Shown here one piece after another: positions 37,226 through 46,928 of a stretch of DNA of 64,000 nucleotides. Position numbers and translations under genes: made by a program. The notes beneath the pieces were generated by a model. It was not told where the DNA came from, ran no database searches, and worked only from the letters and a program-made list of their open reading frames with translations. How positions within the stretch are numbered: the first letter of the stretch is position 1; each line of letters begins with the position of its first letter. This DNA comes from Acetobacter musti (lineage in GTDB: Bacteria; Pseudomonadota; Alphaproteobacteria; Acetobacterales; Acetobacteraceae): NCBI RefSeq assembly GCF_011516835.1, contig NZ_WOTB01000008.1, positions 92,340 to 156,339 of the forward strand. The letters are read 5' to 3'.

Positions 37226-39190
37226 ATGGGTCTGAACCGCTGGCTGCGCGACATGCGGCTGTCCATGGCCCTTCTCGGTCCCCTTGGCGGGATGCGATCA
37301 ATCCCTTCCGTCCCGGCCCAGACCGTGCGGGACCCCTGGCCCGGAAATCCGGTCAATGGCGAACTGCTGGTGCAGGGCTCGGCCTCCCATGACGGCGTCA
37401 CCCGCGTCCTGACCTATGCCCGCTGGACGGGTCCCGACTGGCCGGACCGGTTCCGCGACTGGTTCCAGAGCTTCGAATGGCTGCGCGATCTGCGTGAACT
37501 GGGTTCGGAATCCGCCCGTGCCAAAGCGCGCGCCATGGTCGCCACCTGGATCGGCCAGCCCATGAGCGACACCGCTCTCCAGGACCCTGCGGTCACCGGT
37601 GGACGCGTCGCCTCCTGGCTCTCGCAATACGATTTTTTCGCCGCCTCAGCCGACGACACTTTCCGTCATGGGCTCATGTCGCGGATCGTGCTCGAAGCGC
37701 GGACAATCATGGCGCTGCTCCCGACAGGCCGGCATGACTGGACATCGCTGCGCGCCCTGAAAGGCCTGCTCGCCGCCGCCATTGCCCTGCCCGGCCAGAG
37801 CGCCTTTCTCTCGCGCTACATGAAGCTCATCGACCCGGAACTGGAATGTCAGGTTCTCGCGGATGGCTGTCACGCTTCCCGCAGCCCGGAAGCCCAGTTT
37901 CTTGTCCTGCGCGAACTGGCCGAAATGCGCCTGATGCTGCAGACGGCGCAGATCCCGATGCCCACCACCCTCGCCGCCGCGCTCGACCGGATGGCGCCGG
38001 TGCTGCGTGCCTTCCGGCACGGAGACGGTCGTCTAGCCCTGTTCAACGGCACCGGCCCGCACGATCCGGCCATGATCGACCTCGTCATCGCCCGCGCTCT
38101 TCCGCGCGGACACGTCATGGCGCGCGGCATGCCGGACGGCCGTTTCATCCGCGCCGCCTCCGGAAACACCGTGCTGTTCACGGATGCCGGCCCTCCGCCG
38201 CAGCCCGCCTTCGACGCGCTGGCCTATGGTGGCCTCATGTCGATTGAGCTGTCATCCGGACGGTGCCAGATCGTCGTCAACTGCGGCGCCAGTCCTCTGC
38301 CTGCCTGGCGGAACGCCCTGCGTGACGCGCCGGCCCATTCCGTGCTGTCCCTTCCGTCCTGCCCCCCGGTGCTGTGGCGCGGAGACGGCCATGTCGAAAA
38401 CCACCCAGCCGTGAACAGCCGGCATGAGGTGCTCGGCGCCGATCATCTGATCGAGCTCAGTTCGGACTGCTACCGTCCCTCAGGCGCGGGAACCTGGCAC
38501 CGCCGCCTGTATCTCGGACAGGAGGGCACGGATCTCAGAGGCGAGGACCGGCTGGATAGTGCTGGCGCAACCCCGGACTTCGTGCTCCGGTTCCATCTGC
38601 ACCCGGACGTGAAAGTCGAGCTGGAAGACACCGACATCCTTCTGCGCACGCCGGAGGAAATGTGGTGTTTCCGCAGCGACGGATATTCGTCGATCGAGGA
38701 AAGCGTATATTTCGGCGGCCCGAAACCTGTGCCGACACTCCAGATCCTGGTCCGCCCCGCCGAACTTCCTTCGGATGAGCCTGTCCTGGACGAAATGGCA
38801 CCGGCACCGGAAACCGCTGAGGAACAGGAGTCCGCTGAACCGGAAACCGAAGCCGACGGGTTCTCCGGAGAGAACACCGCCGGGGCATCGGGCGGCACAC
38901 AGCATGGGTCCGGCCCGGAAGGCGAGGCGCAGGACAGCGCCGAAAACCGTGCTACTGAACTACACGCCCGATCTGACCCGGAAGAAGTGTCGGCACATCC
39001 GTCGGACGAATCCGCCGGTGAGTCCGCGATGAGCGGGACACAGCAGCGTGACCCACAGTCCGACACGGATCATGCCGCCGGGACGCATGCAGGTGAGGAG
39101 CAGACTGCGCCCTCCGAACCCACTCGCCCCGTCGCTCCACCCATGCTCGCCAGCGCTATCCGCTGGGCCTTCACCCGCCTCGACGGGTGA
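37226..39190 (+). CDS. heparinase II/III-family protein
   Basis: A 654-residue protein with an N-terminal helical alpha/alpha-toroid-like part (about 30-300) and a beta-rich C-terminal part (about 340-520) with GDGHVENHPAVNSRHEVL and RRLYLGQEGTDLRGEDRL, as in the heparinase II/III-like family. After residue about 535 it has a 110-residue acidic, Glu/Ser/Thr-rich tail that is probably disordered. There is no obvious signal peptide, so the substrate may be a cell-envelope polymer or none. ATG 37226 follows GAGG by 11 bases. In many alphaproteobacteria this gene lies between rpe and purH; purH is absent here. Confidence 0.85.
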   Translation: MGLNRWLRDMRLSMALLGPLGGMRSIPSVPAQTVRDPWPGNPVNGELLVQGSASHDGVTRVLTYARWTGPDWPDRFRDWFQSFEWLRDLRELGSESARAKARAMVATWIGQPMSDTALQDPAVTGGRVASWLSQYDFFAASADDTFRHGLMSRIVLEARTIMALLPTGRHDWTSLRALKGLLAAAIALPGQSAFLSRYMKLIDPELECQVLADGCHASRSPEAQFLVLRELAEMRLMLQTAQIPMPTTLAAALDRMAPVLRAFRHGDGRLALFNGTGPHDPAMIDLVIARALPRGHVMARGMPDGRFIRAASGNTVLFTDAGPPPQPAFDALAYGGLMSIELSSGRCQIVVNCGASPLPAWRNALRDAPAHSVLSLPSCPPVLWRGDGHVENHPAVNSRHEVLGADHLIELSSDCYRPSGAGTWHRRLYLGQEGTDLRGEDRLDSAGATPDFVLRFHLHPDVKVELEDTDILLRTPEEMWCFRSDGYSSIEESVYFGGPKPVPTLQILVRPAELPSDEPVLDEMAPAPETAEEQESAEPETEADGFSGENTAGASGGTQHGSGPEGEAQDSAENRATELHARSDPEEVSAHPSDESAGESAMSGTQQRDPQSDTDHAAGTHAGEEQTAPSEPTRPVAPPMLASAIRWAFTRLDG

Positions 39191-39325
39191 TTCCATGTGT
39201 CACGCTGTCAGGCTGCTGATAACGAAAACAGCGTTACCCGGAGCTCTGGTGCTGAGAGAGGCAGCAGTCAGCGAGCGGGCACCTGAAAAGCTGGCGATCA
39301 GAAAGTTCGCACTCAGAGCAGTAGC

Positions 39326-40459
39326 GTGAAGATTCTCGAAGTCACCAACGTCGATTTCTCGCTGCGCCATTTCCTGCTGCCCCTCATGCGCGAACTGCGC
39401 GCACGCGGCCACGAAGTCACCGGCGTCTGCGCGGACGGCCCGCTTCTCGACGATGTCCGCGAGGAAGGCTTCCGCGTCGTCACCGTCCCCATGGCCCGCT
39501 CGCTCTCCCCCATCGCCCAGTTCCGGGCCTTCATTGCCCTCATACGCCTGATCCGCCGCGAACGGCCCGATCTCGTCCACGCCCATATGCCAATCAGCGG
39601 GCTGCTGGCGCGCTTCGCCGCAAAGCTCTGCGGCGTGCCCCGCATCGCCTATACCTGCCACGGCTTCCTGTTCAACCAGCCCGGCTCCCGCCTGCGCCGT
39701 GCCATTGCGCTGATGCTGGAACGCGCCGCCGGACGCATCACCGACACCTATCTCACTGTCTCCCGCGAGGAGGCGCAGGATGCCGGGCGCCTGCATATCC
39801 ATCGCCACCCGCACCCCGTCGGCAACGGCCGTGATCCGGGTATTTTCGCCCCCGATCCCGCCGCCCGGACCCGTATCCGGGCCGCGATGGGCGTGCCTGG
39901 AGACCGTGTCGTCATCATCGCCGTCTCACGCCTGGTGCGCCATAAAGGCTACCCTGAACTGCTTGAGGCCATGGAATCGGTTCCCGGTGCGGAACTCTGG
40001 ATCGTGGGGGAACGCCTGGCCAGCGATCACGGAGAGTCGCTGCGCCCCGCTTTCGATCGTGCGGCCGCTCAGCTCGGCTCCCGTCTCCGCCTGACCGGCT
40101 ACCGCACCGACATCCCCGCTCTTCTTGCAGCCGCGGATATTTTTACCCTGCCCAGCCATTTCGAAGGTCTGCCTATGTCGATCATCGAAGCGATGCTGAC
40201 CGGTCTTCCTGTCGTGGCGACCAGCATCAGGGGTCCCCGCGAACAGGTCGTCCCCGGCAAAACCGGACTGCTCGTCCCGCCAGGTCAGGCGGCACCCCTC
40301 GCCGAAGCTCTTTCCCGTCTCGTCGCTGACAGCGCCCTGCGCCATGCCATGGGAAAACAGGGCCGCTTCACGGCTCTGCAACGCTTCAGCGAAAAAACCG
40401 TTCTCAAAGAAACTGCGGATTTGCTCGAAAATACGCCGCGCAGGACAGGATTTTTTTAA
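39326..40459 (+). CDS. family 4 glycosyltransferase
   Basis: A 377-residue GT-B fold glycosyltransferase. The N-terminal domain (about 1-170) has HAHMPISGLLARF and YTCHGFLFN. The C-terminal domain contains AVSRLVRHKGYPELLEA, TGYRTDIPALLAAADIF and SHFEGLPMSIIEAM, which hold the GT4 nucleotide-sugar E-x7-E motif. It would transfer a sugar to a lipid or polysaccharide acceptor in the envelope; donor and acceptor are unknown. It uses GTG 39326. A repeat copy follows it. Confidence 0.9.
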   Translation: MKILEVTNVDFSLRHFLLPLMRELRARGHEVTGVCADGPLLDDVREEGFRVVTVPMARSLSPIAQFRAFIALIRLIRRERPDLVHAHMPISGLLARFAAKLCGVPRIAYTCHGFLFNQPGSRLRRAIALMLERAAGRITDTYLTVSREEAQDAGRLHIHRHPHPVGNGRDPGIFAPDPAARTRIRAAMGVPGDRVVIIAVSRLVRHKGYPELLEAMESVPGAELWIVGERLASDHGESLRPAFDRAAAQLGSRLRLTGYRTDIPALLAAADIFTLPSHFEGLPMSIIEAMLTGLPVVATSIRGPREQVVPGKTGLLVPPGQAAPLAEALSRLVADSALRHAMGKQGRFTALQRFSEKTVLKETADLLENTPRRTGFF

Positions 40460-40518
40460 TCTCCGCCCTGCATCCGGCAGGAGGGTATGGACCTCTTCAC
40501 ACCGTTAAACGGAACGAG

Positions 40519-40528
40519 CGAGATCTCG
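40519..40528. other. CGAGATCTCG palindrome in a leader-like dyad
   Basis: A perfect 10-bp palindrome, extended to an imperfect ACGAG..CTCGT dyad, lies 60 bp after the glycosyltransferase stop. It may be part of a terminator-like structure, although no T-run follows. Confidence 0.25.
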
Positions 40529-40596
40529 TCTCGTTGCGATATCAGGCAAAGCTCTGAAAAGCTCTTTGTATACTTTGCAAATATGCGGAGCAGAGT

Positions 40597-40690
40597 TCCG
40601 GGGAGCTCTGCCCGAACCCCGCAAAGGGATGCAGTCCCTTTAATCACGGTCTGTTAAATTAAAGAATGCAGGGAGGCCCTGCACTCTCTG
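40597..40690. repeat. GC-rich palindromic repeat, copy C
   Basis: Blocks GAGCTCTGCCCGAACCCCGCAAAGGGA..TCCCTTTAATC and CGGTCTGTTAAATTAAA, then AGGGAGGCCCT, follow the same order as copies A and E. It lies 140 bp after the glycosyltransferase. Confidence 0.75.
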
Positions 40691-41231
40691 TCCAGAATAT
40701 ATAAAAGAAAAATCTCTCCTTCACCCTGGGCCGGGCACGAAAGAGACAAACACCGTATTTCAGAAACGCGTCGTCAACTGGTCGGATCATAGGCGTTCAG
40801 TCTCTCACCACACTGGCCACCCACCTCTTTGCCGGCCGAATCAGCGACCGGCAGCGCGGTCTTCCGGTCCTGTACGGCCGGGCCTCCTCGCTGCCTATCT
40901 GTCTTTCTGATCTGAGCTACGCTGCTGCCCTTCTGGTGCGCCTCCAGAGCCGTCCTTCTCATCCTGGCCGACCGTCTCCTTATGGGATGGAGAGAGGGAC
41001 TCATGGTCACAGACGGCGACACCTAAACTATCTGGCTGCGTGGCCCGGCTCCGCGTCCCGACGCCATACAAAAGGCAGAGCCGTGACCAGACAGATCAGT
41101 CTGTCCCTCTCACAACATCTTCCACACAAACGGATTCCCGGAACTCCCTGACCAGACCGACCGTAAACGAATGTCACCCCCGGCATCTGTTACGATACTT
41201 CGAAAATATTATTCCTTTGTCAGGATCATTC
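40691..41231. other. long gap with no supported gene
   Basis: This 540-bp stretch has short open frames on both strands, but none has a good ribosome site or protein-like sequence. Its end (41190-41230) is AT-rich and is a likely promoter area for the downstream oxidoreductase. Composition in the middle is uneven compared with the coding neighbours. Confidence 0.4.
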
Positions 41232-41411
41232 ATGAAGAACCGGAAAATTCATCTCATGATGCTGTGCCTGAATTTCTATACATCCTGCTCCGTCACAAAA
41301 ACCCAGCAGAGCCGTCAGTCTGTCCACCGAACCGGTCGGGAAAATCCTTTTTCTGAAACGGATCGCACACTCCCCCGTTACTTCCGGAGCAACAGTGGAG
41401 AGAAAGCATGA
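41232..41411 (+). CDS. possible small ORF coupled to the oxidoreductase gene
   Basis: A 59-codon frame beginning MKNRKIHLMMLCLNFY, with AGGA eight bases before its ATG. The start is basic then hydrophobic with a Cys at residue 19, a little like a lipoprotein signal, but the lipobox is poor. Its stop overlaps the next gene's ATG (ATGA). It may be a leader ORF or chance. Confidence 0.25.
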   Translation: MKNRKIHLMMLCLNFYTSCSVTKTQQSRQSVHRTGRENPFSETDRTLPRYFRSNSGEKA

Positions 41412-42517
41412 CTGACAGGAAAATTCGTTTCGCTGTCGTAGGGGGCGGCCAGATCTCACAGCAGGCCTTCATGCCCGGCATCTCCCGTGCGAAAAACGCC
41501 ACTCTCGCCGCGCTCGTCACGGGCGATCCCGTGAAAGCCGACAGGCTCGCCGCACAGTACAACATCCCCGCGTATCATTACGATGATCTGCCTCGCCTGA
41601 TCGCTTCTGACGAGATCGACGCCTTCTATCTCGCAACCCCGAACGCGCTGCATCCGAAGCATGCCATCCCCATCCTCGAAGGTGGCAAAAACCTGCTCCT
41701 GGAAAAAGCCATGGCAGGGAGCATGAAAGACGCCGAGGCCATCATTGCGGCACAGAAGAAAGGCGGTGGCAAACTGATGATCGCCTACCGCCTCCACTGC
41801 GAGCCCGGCACGCTGGAGATGATCGACCGCAGCCGGAAAGGCGAGTTCGGCGACATCCTGTTTTTCAGCGCCTCCTTTGGCCAGAACTTCGCCGAGGCCA
41901 ACCATCGCGGCCACTCAGGCTACTGGTCCGGCCCCGTTCCCGACCTAGGCACCTATCCGCTGAACGCCCTGCGCAATCTCATGGGACGCGAACCCGTCGG
42001 CGTGTCAGCGCACGGTTTCAGAACGCCCGGACGCGGCTTCAGTTTTGACGACACCGTCGCCGTCACTCTTCGTTTTGAAGGGCACGGCCTCGCCAGCTTC
42101 ACCGTCAGCTATACCTGCGCGCCGGTCGAGGAAATTCGCCTCGCGGGCACGCGGGCCTCCGTCCGTGCCTCGCCCTGCTTCATGTTCGGCCCGGATACCG
42201 GCATCAGTTACACCGTCACCACGGAAGAAGGCACCAGGACCTTCTCTCATAAGCCTACGGAACAGTTCGGCGGCGAAATCGGGTATTTCAGCGACTGCAT
42301 CCTGAACAACACAAACCCGGAACCGGATGGCGAGGAAGGACTGATGGACATGCGTGTTCTGGAAGCCATCGAACGCGCCCTCGCCACCGGTCAGGAACAG
42401 ATCCTGCCTCCGGCTGCACGCAGGAAACGTCCTGAACTCTCCCAGGCCCGCGACTTTCCGCCTGTAAAAGAGCCCGCACCGGACGAGATGATCAGCATCG
42501 TTCCTCAGTCACCCTGA
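41408..42517 (+). CDS. Gfo/Idh/MocA-family oxidoreductase
   Basis: A 369-residue dehydrogenase. The N-terminus has the Rossmann loop AVVGGGQISQQAF, then ATPNALHPKHA and EKAMAGSMKDAEA. The usual catalytic-region motif is EKP; here it is EKA (about residue 98-100). The C-terminal alpha/beta domain has the DLGTYPLNALRNL segment with the usual D/Y-type residues. It resembles glucose-fructose oxidoreductase and sugar dehydrogenases that use NAD(P). GGAGAG precedes ATG 41408. Substrate unknown; there is no Tat signal, so it acts in the cytoplasm. Confidence 0.88.
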   Translation: MTDRKIRFAVVGGGQISQQAFMPGISRAKNATLAALVTGDPVKADRLAAQYNIPAYHYDDLPRLIASDEIDAFYLATPNALHPKHAIPILEGGKNLLLEKAMAGSMKDAEAIIAAQKKGGGKLMIAYRLHCEPGTLEMIDRSRKGEFGDILFFSASFGQNFAEANHRGHSGYWSGPVPDLGTYPLNALRNLMGREPVGVSAHGFRTPGRGFSFDDTVAVTLRFEGHGLASFTVSYTCAPVEEIRLAGTRASVRASPCFMFGPDTGISYTVTTEEGTRTFSHKPTEQFGGEIGYFSDCILNNTNPEPDGEEGLMDMRVLEAIERALATGQEQILPPAARRKRPELSQARDFPPVKEPAPDEMISIVPQSP

Positions 42518-42668
42518 ACCGTCACCGGGACCAGACTCAGCCTGAACGGAATGCAGCCAGACCGGGCACAGACCGGCGGCCCGCCCTTATCGCCCGCCGC
42601 TTCACGCCTGTCCGGGCAGGACTCTGGTCCTCTCCTCGGATTCGCCGCTCGGTCACGGGAAATCTGCC

Positions 42669-43304
42669 TCAGCCGGACATCCTGTCGTGGGCGCCGAAAT
42701 CCGCCAGCAGAATTTCCGAGAGATAGGAATGATGCGGCGGCAGCAAGGTCGCCACTGTGTAGCAGATCAGCACGAACAGCGCCGTCGAACCATAAAGCAG
42801 TGCTGCCCGCCACCGGCTGATCTCCAGACCGCAGCGCGCGATGAACATGCCGAGCCACAGATCATAAAGCTGCGAGGCCATCATCACCGCCCGGTCAAAC
42901 CCCGGACGATTCGCCAGCCCGGGAAGCACAAGCGCACTGATCGCCATGACCATCACAAACACGAACAGCGACGTCCACTGGCTCCAGGCCGACGCTGTCG
43001 CATAGCGCAGCCACCGCTCCTCCCGGTTCCACCGCTTCGCGAAGGCATACGAAATCACCGGCAGCGCCAGAAACGCACAGAGCGACAGCTCAACCCGGAT
43101 CAGGCCGACAATGGTGTCCTTCTGCAGCAATGCCAGAAAGAAAATGACGACATTATAGGCAATTCCCGGTGCCAGAGCCGCGAGGAAGGCGTTTACCGTT
43201 CCGCGAAACCGGCTGATCCCCTCCGCCCGCCCGCAGGCCAGCAGCGCCATTCCCTGAACAATGGATTTCGGATCCGGTGTTTCGTCCGGCCGGGTGCTGC
43301 TCAC
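42669..43304 (-). CDS. unknown integral membrane protein
   Basis: A 211-residue protein with about four to five hydrophobic segments (near residues 40-60, 70-88, 110-130, 150-165 and 172-190). It starts at GTG 43304, overlapping the dapE stop (GTGA), so it is probably translated from the dapDE message. No known motif. A role in the diaminopimelate pathway would be only a guess from gene order. Confidence 0.7.
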   Translation of the reverse strand: MSSTRPDETPDPKSIVQGMALLACGRAEGISRFRGTVNAFLAALAPGIAYNVVIFFLALLQKDTIVGLIRVELSLCAFLALPVISYAFAKRWNREERWLRYATASAWSQWTSLFVFVMVMAISALVLPGLANRPGFDRAVMMASQLYDLWLGMFIARCGLEISRWRAALLYGSTALFVLICYTVATLLPPHHSYLSEILLADFGAHDRMSG

Positions 43305-44443
43305 GCCACCATCCTTTTCAGCAGGTCTTCATAAATCAGGGTCAGCGCCCGCAGATCGTCGACAGATACATGCTCGTCCACCTGATGCATGCTCGTCCCC
43401 ACCAGTCCGAACTCGGCTACGGGGCAGTACAGAGCAATAAACCGCGCATCGGACGTGCCGCCGCCTGTGTCCAGACGTGGCTCACGCCCGGTCACCGTCC
43501 GGACCGCCGTCGCCAGCGCATCGACTTCCGGCCCCGGCTTCGTGACAAAAGATTCGCCGCTGATCTGCGTCTCCACAACAGCGCCCGGCGCATAACGCTG
43601 GCAGATCGTGCTGATCCACCCCGCCAGCGCCGCTCCCGTATGCAGTTCGTTAAACCGGATGTTCAGCGCGGCTGAAGCCCGCGCCGGAATGACATTGGTG
43701 GCGGGGTTTCCGACATCAATGCTCGTCACCTGCAGACTCGACGGCTCGAACCACTCCGATCCGCTGTCGAGCGGCTCCGTGGTGAGCGCATTCAGAATCC
43801 GCAGCAGCCGGTGTACCGGATTATCGGCCCGGTGTGGATAGGCGACATGCCCCTGCCGCCCGTTCACCGTGATCCGGGCATTGATGCTGCCACGCCGCCC
43901 GATCTTGATGACCTCACCCATCTGCGTCGGATTGGTCGGCTCACCCACCACGCAGAAATCCGGGATCTGGTCATGCGCCTGCATCCACTCCAGCACCTTC
44001 AGCGTGCCGAACCGGGCAGGCCCCTCCTCGTCACCGGTGATGAGCAGGCTGATCGACCCGCGCGGCTCCGGATGATCCGCCAGAAAAGCCGACACCGCCG
44101 CGACGAAAGCGGCGATGCCACCTTTCATGTCACAGGCCCCGCGCCCGTAGAGCCGGCCGTCCGCCACCTCCCCGGCATAAGGCCCGTGCGTCCAGCCGGC
44201 GCTGCCCGGCGGCACCACATCCGTATGCCCGGCAAAACAGAGATGCGGTGCACCCGTGCCCAGCCGTGCAAACAGATTCGGCGTACGCTCCGCTCCCTCC
44301 CCGAACGGAAGATGCGTCACGGTAAAGCCCATCGCGCTCAGTATGGCGCCCAGAGCAAGCTGGGACTCACCGGGGTCCGGACTCACCGACGGGTGACGGA
44401 TCAGATCGGCGGCAAGATCGGTAACATTGAGCGGACCGGACAT
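43301..44443 (-). CDS. dapE: succinyl-diaminopimelate desuccinylase
   Basis: A 380-residue M20-family zinc amidohydrolase that removes succinate from N-succinyl-LL-diaminopimelate in lysine and peptidoglycan synthesis. Metal-site segments are FAGHTDVVPPG (His, Asp), GRGACDMKGG (Asp), ITGDEEGPA (Glu pair) and near the end GTSMHQVDE (His). ATG 44443 begins MSGPLNVTDLAADLI; the longer frame upstream overlaps dapD. It lies 10 bp after dapD. Confidence 0.95.
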   Translation of the reverse strand: MSGPLNVTDLAADLIRHPSVSPDPGESQLALGAILSAMGFTVTHLPFGEGAERTPNLFARLGTGAPHLCFAGHTDVVPPGSAGWTHGPYAGEVADGRLYGRGACDMKGGIAAFVAAVSAFLADHPEPRGSISLLITGDEEGPARFGTLKVLEWMQAHDQIPDFCVVGEPTNPTQMGEVIKIGRRGSINARITVNGRQGHVAYPHRADNPVHRLLRILNALTTEPLDSGSEWFEPSSLQVTSIDVGNPATNVIPARASAALNIRFNELHTGAALAGWISTICQRYAPGAVVETQISGESFVTKPGPEVDALATAVRTVTGREPRLDTGGGTSDARFIALYCPVAEFGLVGTSMHQVDEHVSVDDLRALTLIYEDLLKRMVA

Positions 44444-44453
44444 CAGATGGCGA

Positions 44454-45302
44454 TCAGTCGCGCAGCAGATCGTTGATCGAGGTCTTCGAGCGGGTGCGCT
44501 CATCCACACGCTTGACGATCACCGCGCAGGACAGGGACGGGTTCGGCTGCCCGTGTTCGTTCACCGGCGTCTTCGGCGGCAGCGTTCCCGGCACGACCAC
44601 CGAATATGCCGGCACACGCCCGACATGAATCTCACCCGTCGTCCGGTCCACGATCTTCGTCGAAGCCCCCAGAAACACGCCCATCGAGAGCACGGCTCCG
44701 GTCTCGACAACCACGCCCTCAGCCACTTCGGACCGCGCCCCGATAAAGCAGTTGTCCTCGATGATCACCGGCGCCGCCTGCAACGGCTCCAGCACGCCGC
44801 CAATCCCCACCCCCCCGCTGATATGGCAGTTCTTCCCGATCTGCGCGCAGCTGCCGACCGTCGACCAGGTGTCGATCATCGTGCCGCTGTCCACGCGCGC
44901 GCCGACATTCACAAAGCTCGGCATCAGCACCACGCCCGGCGCAATAAATGCCGAGCGACGCACCACCGCGCCCGGAACTGCCCGGAACCCGGCAGAGGCG
45001 AACCGCGCCGCATCCCAGCCGGCAAATTTCAGCGGAACCTTATCAAAGGCCGGCGCACCCGCAGCCCCGGCCTCCATCACCACGTTGTCGAACAGACGGA
45101 ACGAAAGCAGGACGGCCTTCTTCAGCCATTCATGCACATGCCAGCCGGACCCGGACGGCTCAGCGACGCGCAGCCTGCCGGAATCGAGAGCTTCAAGCGC
45201 GGCCCCGATCGCGGCGCGGTCCTCGCCCGACGTCGCCGGAGAAACAGAAGCCCGCGCCTCCCAGAGCGCCTCGATCCGGGACTGAAGTTTATCTTCGCTC
45301 AT
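44454..45302 (-). CDS. dapD: tetrahydrodipicolinate N-succinyltransferase
   Basis: A 282-residue left-handed beta-helix enzyme that uses succinyl-CoA to acylate tetrahydrodipicolinate. The hexapeptide repeat region runs from about residue 110 to 225 ([27 protein letters not shown], split over three turns), with [23 protein letters not shown] following. GGAAG lies eight bases before ATG 45302; the ORF start four codons earlier lacks this. First gene of dapD-dapE-membrane protein. Confidence 0.96.
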   Translation of the reverse strand: MSEDKLQSRIEALWEARASVSPATSGEDRAAIGAALEALDSGRLRVAEPSGSGWHVHEWLKKAVLLSFRLFDNVVMEAGAAGAPAFDKVPLKFAGWDAARFASAGFRAVPGAVVRRSAFIAPGVVLMPSFVNVGARVDSGTMIDTWSTVGSCAQIGKNCHISGGVGIGGVLEPLQAAPVIIEDNCFIGARSEVAEGVVVETGAVLSMGVFLGASTKIVDRTTGEIHVGRVPAYSVVVPGTLPPKTPVNEHGQPNPSLSCAVIVKRVDERTRSKTSINDLLRD

Positions 45303-45509
45303 CGTCTTCCACATTCAAAACTGTCTGCCAGGCTGGCTGCCCGGACCGGTTACCCAAACTGGCTGTGTCATGCCGCCCCGCCACGGTCCGCGGACACATC
45401 GTTGTGCGGGACCATGCTGATCGTGTCCCCTCCTGTCAACGCAGAGGACTTTAACAGAGCAGAGGTTTTTAACGGGACGGAAACCATTCAGGGGTGAAAT
45501 GGCTCCGAC

Positions 45510-46928
45510 ATGAACACGATGCCATCCTCCTCCGTTCCGGATTCGAATCCACCCGAGAGTGGTGGCGAACTCATGGACGCCCTTCTGGCCAGCCGCAAAC
45601 GGTGGAAAAGCCTGACGCAGCTGGTCGCGGATCTCATCTTCGAAACCGATGCCGAAGGGGAATTCACCTTCTTCGAGGCCGGCTCCGCGCTCGGCTGGCC
45701 CGATCATGAGCTGATCGGCGAAAACAGCAACCGTCTCCTTCCCTTCGTGGACGCCGCCCCCGGTCCCAGCCCGTTCCGCACCCATACCGTCATACGTGGA
45801 CGCCGCTGCTGGATCAAACGGGCTGACGGAAGCTTCGCCTGTCTGCTCATCTACGCGACACCGCTGCAGTCCCCCACCGGCCAGCACGCCGGCGTGCGCG
45901 GCCTTGGAATCGACGTATCGGACGAGGCGAACACGAATGCGGATCTGTCCGTCGCGCGCCTCCACAGCGAAATCATCCGGCGCATCACCACCACGATGCG
46001 TTCCCGCGCTCTGTCCCGGCTCGGCATTCCTCCCGCCTTCGAGGAACTCGCGGCCCTGCTTGGCGCTGCCGGCGGGATTCTGATCTCCGAGACGCCCGAA
46101 GGCGAAACAGAGTTTTCCGAAGAAGACGAGGGAGATCTCGTCCATCGCATCGAAGGCGAAATCACTCCGTTCGAAGCGGAAATCGAAGCGCGACTGCGCG
46201 AGCCTAATGACGGCACGGCCTTCGAGCCCCGGTTCATGCAGATCGACGGGCATGACGTGATCATCTGCCGCAGCCGCGTGCGCTACAACGCTCCGGCCTC
46301 CATGGCCCTGTGGCGCGCCGGCCTCGGTGTCTGGAGCCAGGATGACGCCAGTCTCGCCGACGCCGCTCTGGCCACCTTCGCCTCCGCGCTAGAACTGGGC
46401 GCGCTCAACCGGGCGCTTGCCCGCAACGCCCGCTTCGATCCGCTGACCGGAATGCTGAACCGCAACGGCATGATCACCGAGATCACCCGGCGCCTGCCCC
46501 GGCTCGACCGCGAGCGCCTCTCCGGAACGTTGCTCGTCATCGGTCTCGACCGGTTCTCGGACATCAACGCCCGCTTTGGTTTCGAAGCCGGTGACAGCGC
46601 GCTCCAGCAGGTCGCGACCTATCTTCGCGACGCCATCCGCCCGACCGATCTCGCCGGTCGGCTGGGCGGAGACATATTCGGTCTCTGGCTCGACGGCGCG
46701 GACCATTTTGTCGCCGCCGAACGCGCCGAAACCTTCTGTCAGCAGGGCGCCGCCATTTTCCTCTCCGAGCCCGTCACCCTGACGTTCTCGGTCGGTCTCG
46801 CAGCCCGCAACTGGGAAACCGGAGAAGGAGTCGAATCCCTCATCGACCGCGCAAGTCTCGCCATGCGCAGCGTGAAACTTGCCGGAGGCGCCCGCTGGCA
46901 CACCTCCCTGGAAGAGTCCTCACCATGA
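45510..46928 (+). CDS. PAS-GGDEF protein with degenerate active site
   Basis: A 472-residue protein with a PAS-like domain (about 30-138) and a C-terminal GGDEF domain (about 300-465). The signature reads GGDIF (386-390) instead of GG(D/E)EF, so the Glu/Asp needed for cyclic-di-GMP synthesis is lost; other parts (FDPLTGMLNRNG, LDRFSDINARFGFEAGD) remain. It is probably a c-di-GMP or GTP-binding sensor rather than a cyclase. It has no membrane segment. It overlaps the next gene by four bases, suggesting they work together. Confidence 0.85.
   Translation: MNTMPSSSVPDSNPPESGGELMDALLASRKRWKSLTQLVADLIFETDAEGEFTFFEAGSALGWPDHELIGENSNRLLPFVDAAPGPSPFRTHTVIRGRRCWIKRADGSFACLLIYATPLQSPTGQHAGVRGLGIDVSDEANTNADLSVARLHSEIIRRITTTMRSRALSRLGIPPAFEELAALLGAAGGILISETPEGETEFSEEDEGDLVHRIEGEITPFEAEIEARLREPNDGTAFEPRFMQIDGHDVIICRSRVRYNAPASMALWRAGLGVWSQDDASLADAALATFASALELGALNRALARNARFDPLTGMLNRNGMITEITRRLPRLDRERLSGTLLVIGLDRFSDINARFGFEAGDSALQQVATYLRDAIRPTDLAGRLGGDIFGLWLDGADHFVAAERAETFCQQGAAIFLSEPVTLTFSVGLAARNWETGEGVESLIDRASLAMRSVKLAGGARWHTSLEESSP

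Noticed and set aside
40774..41022. Minus-strand 82-codon frame in the long gap
   Set aside because: No ribosome site and no protein-like pattern.
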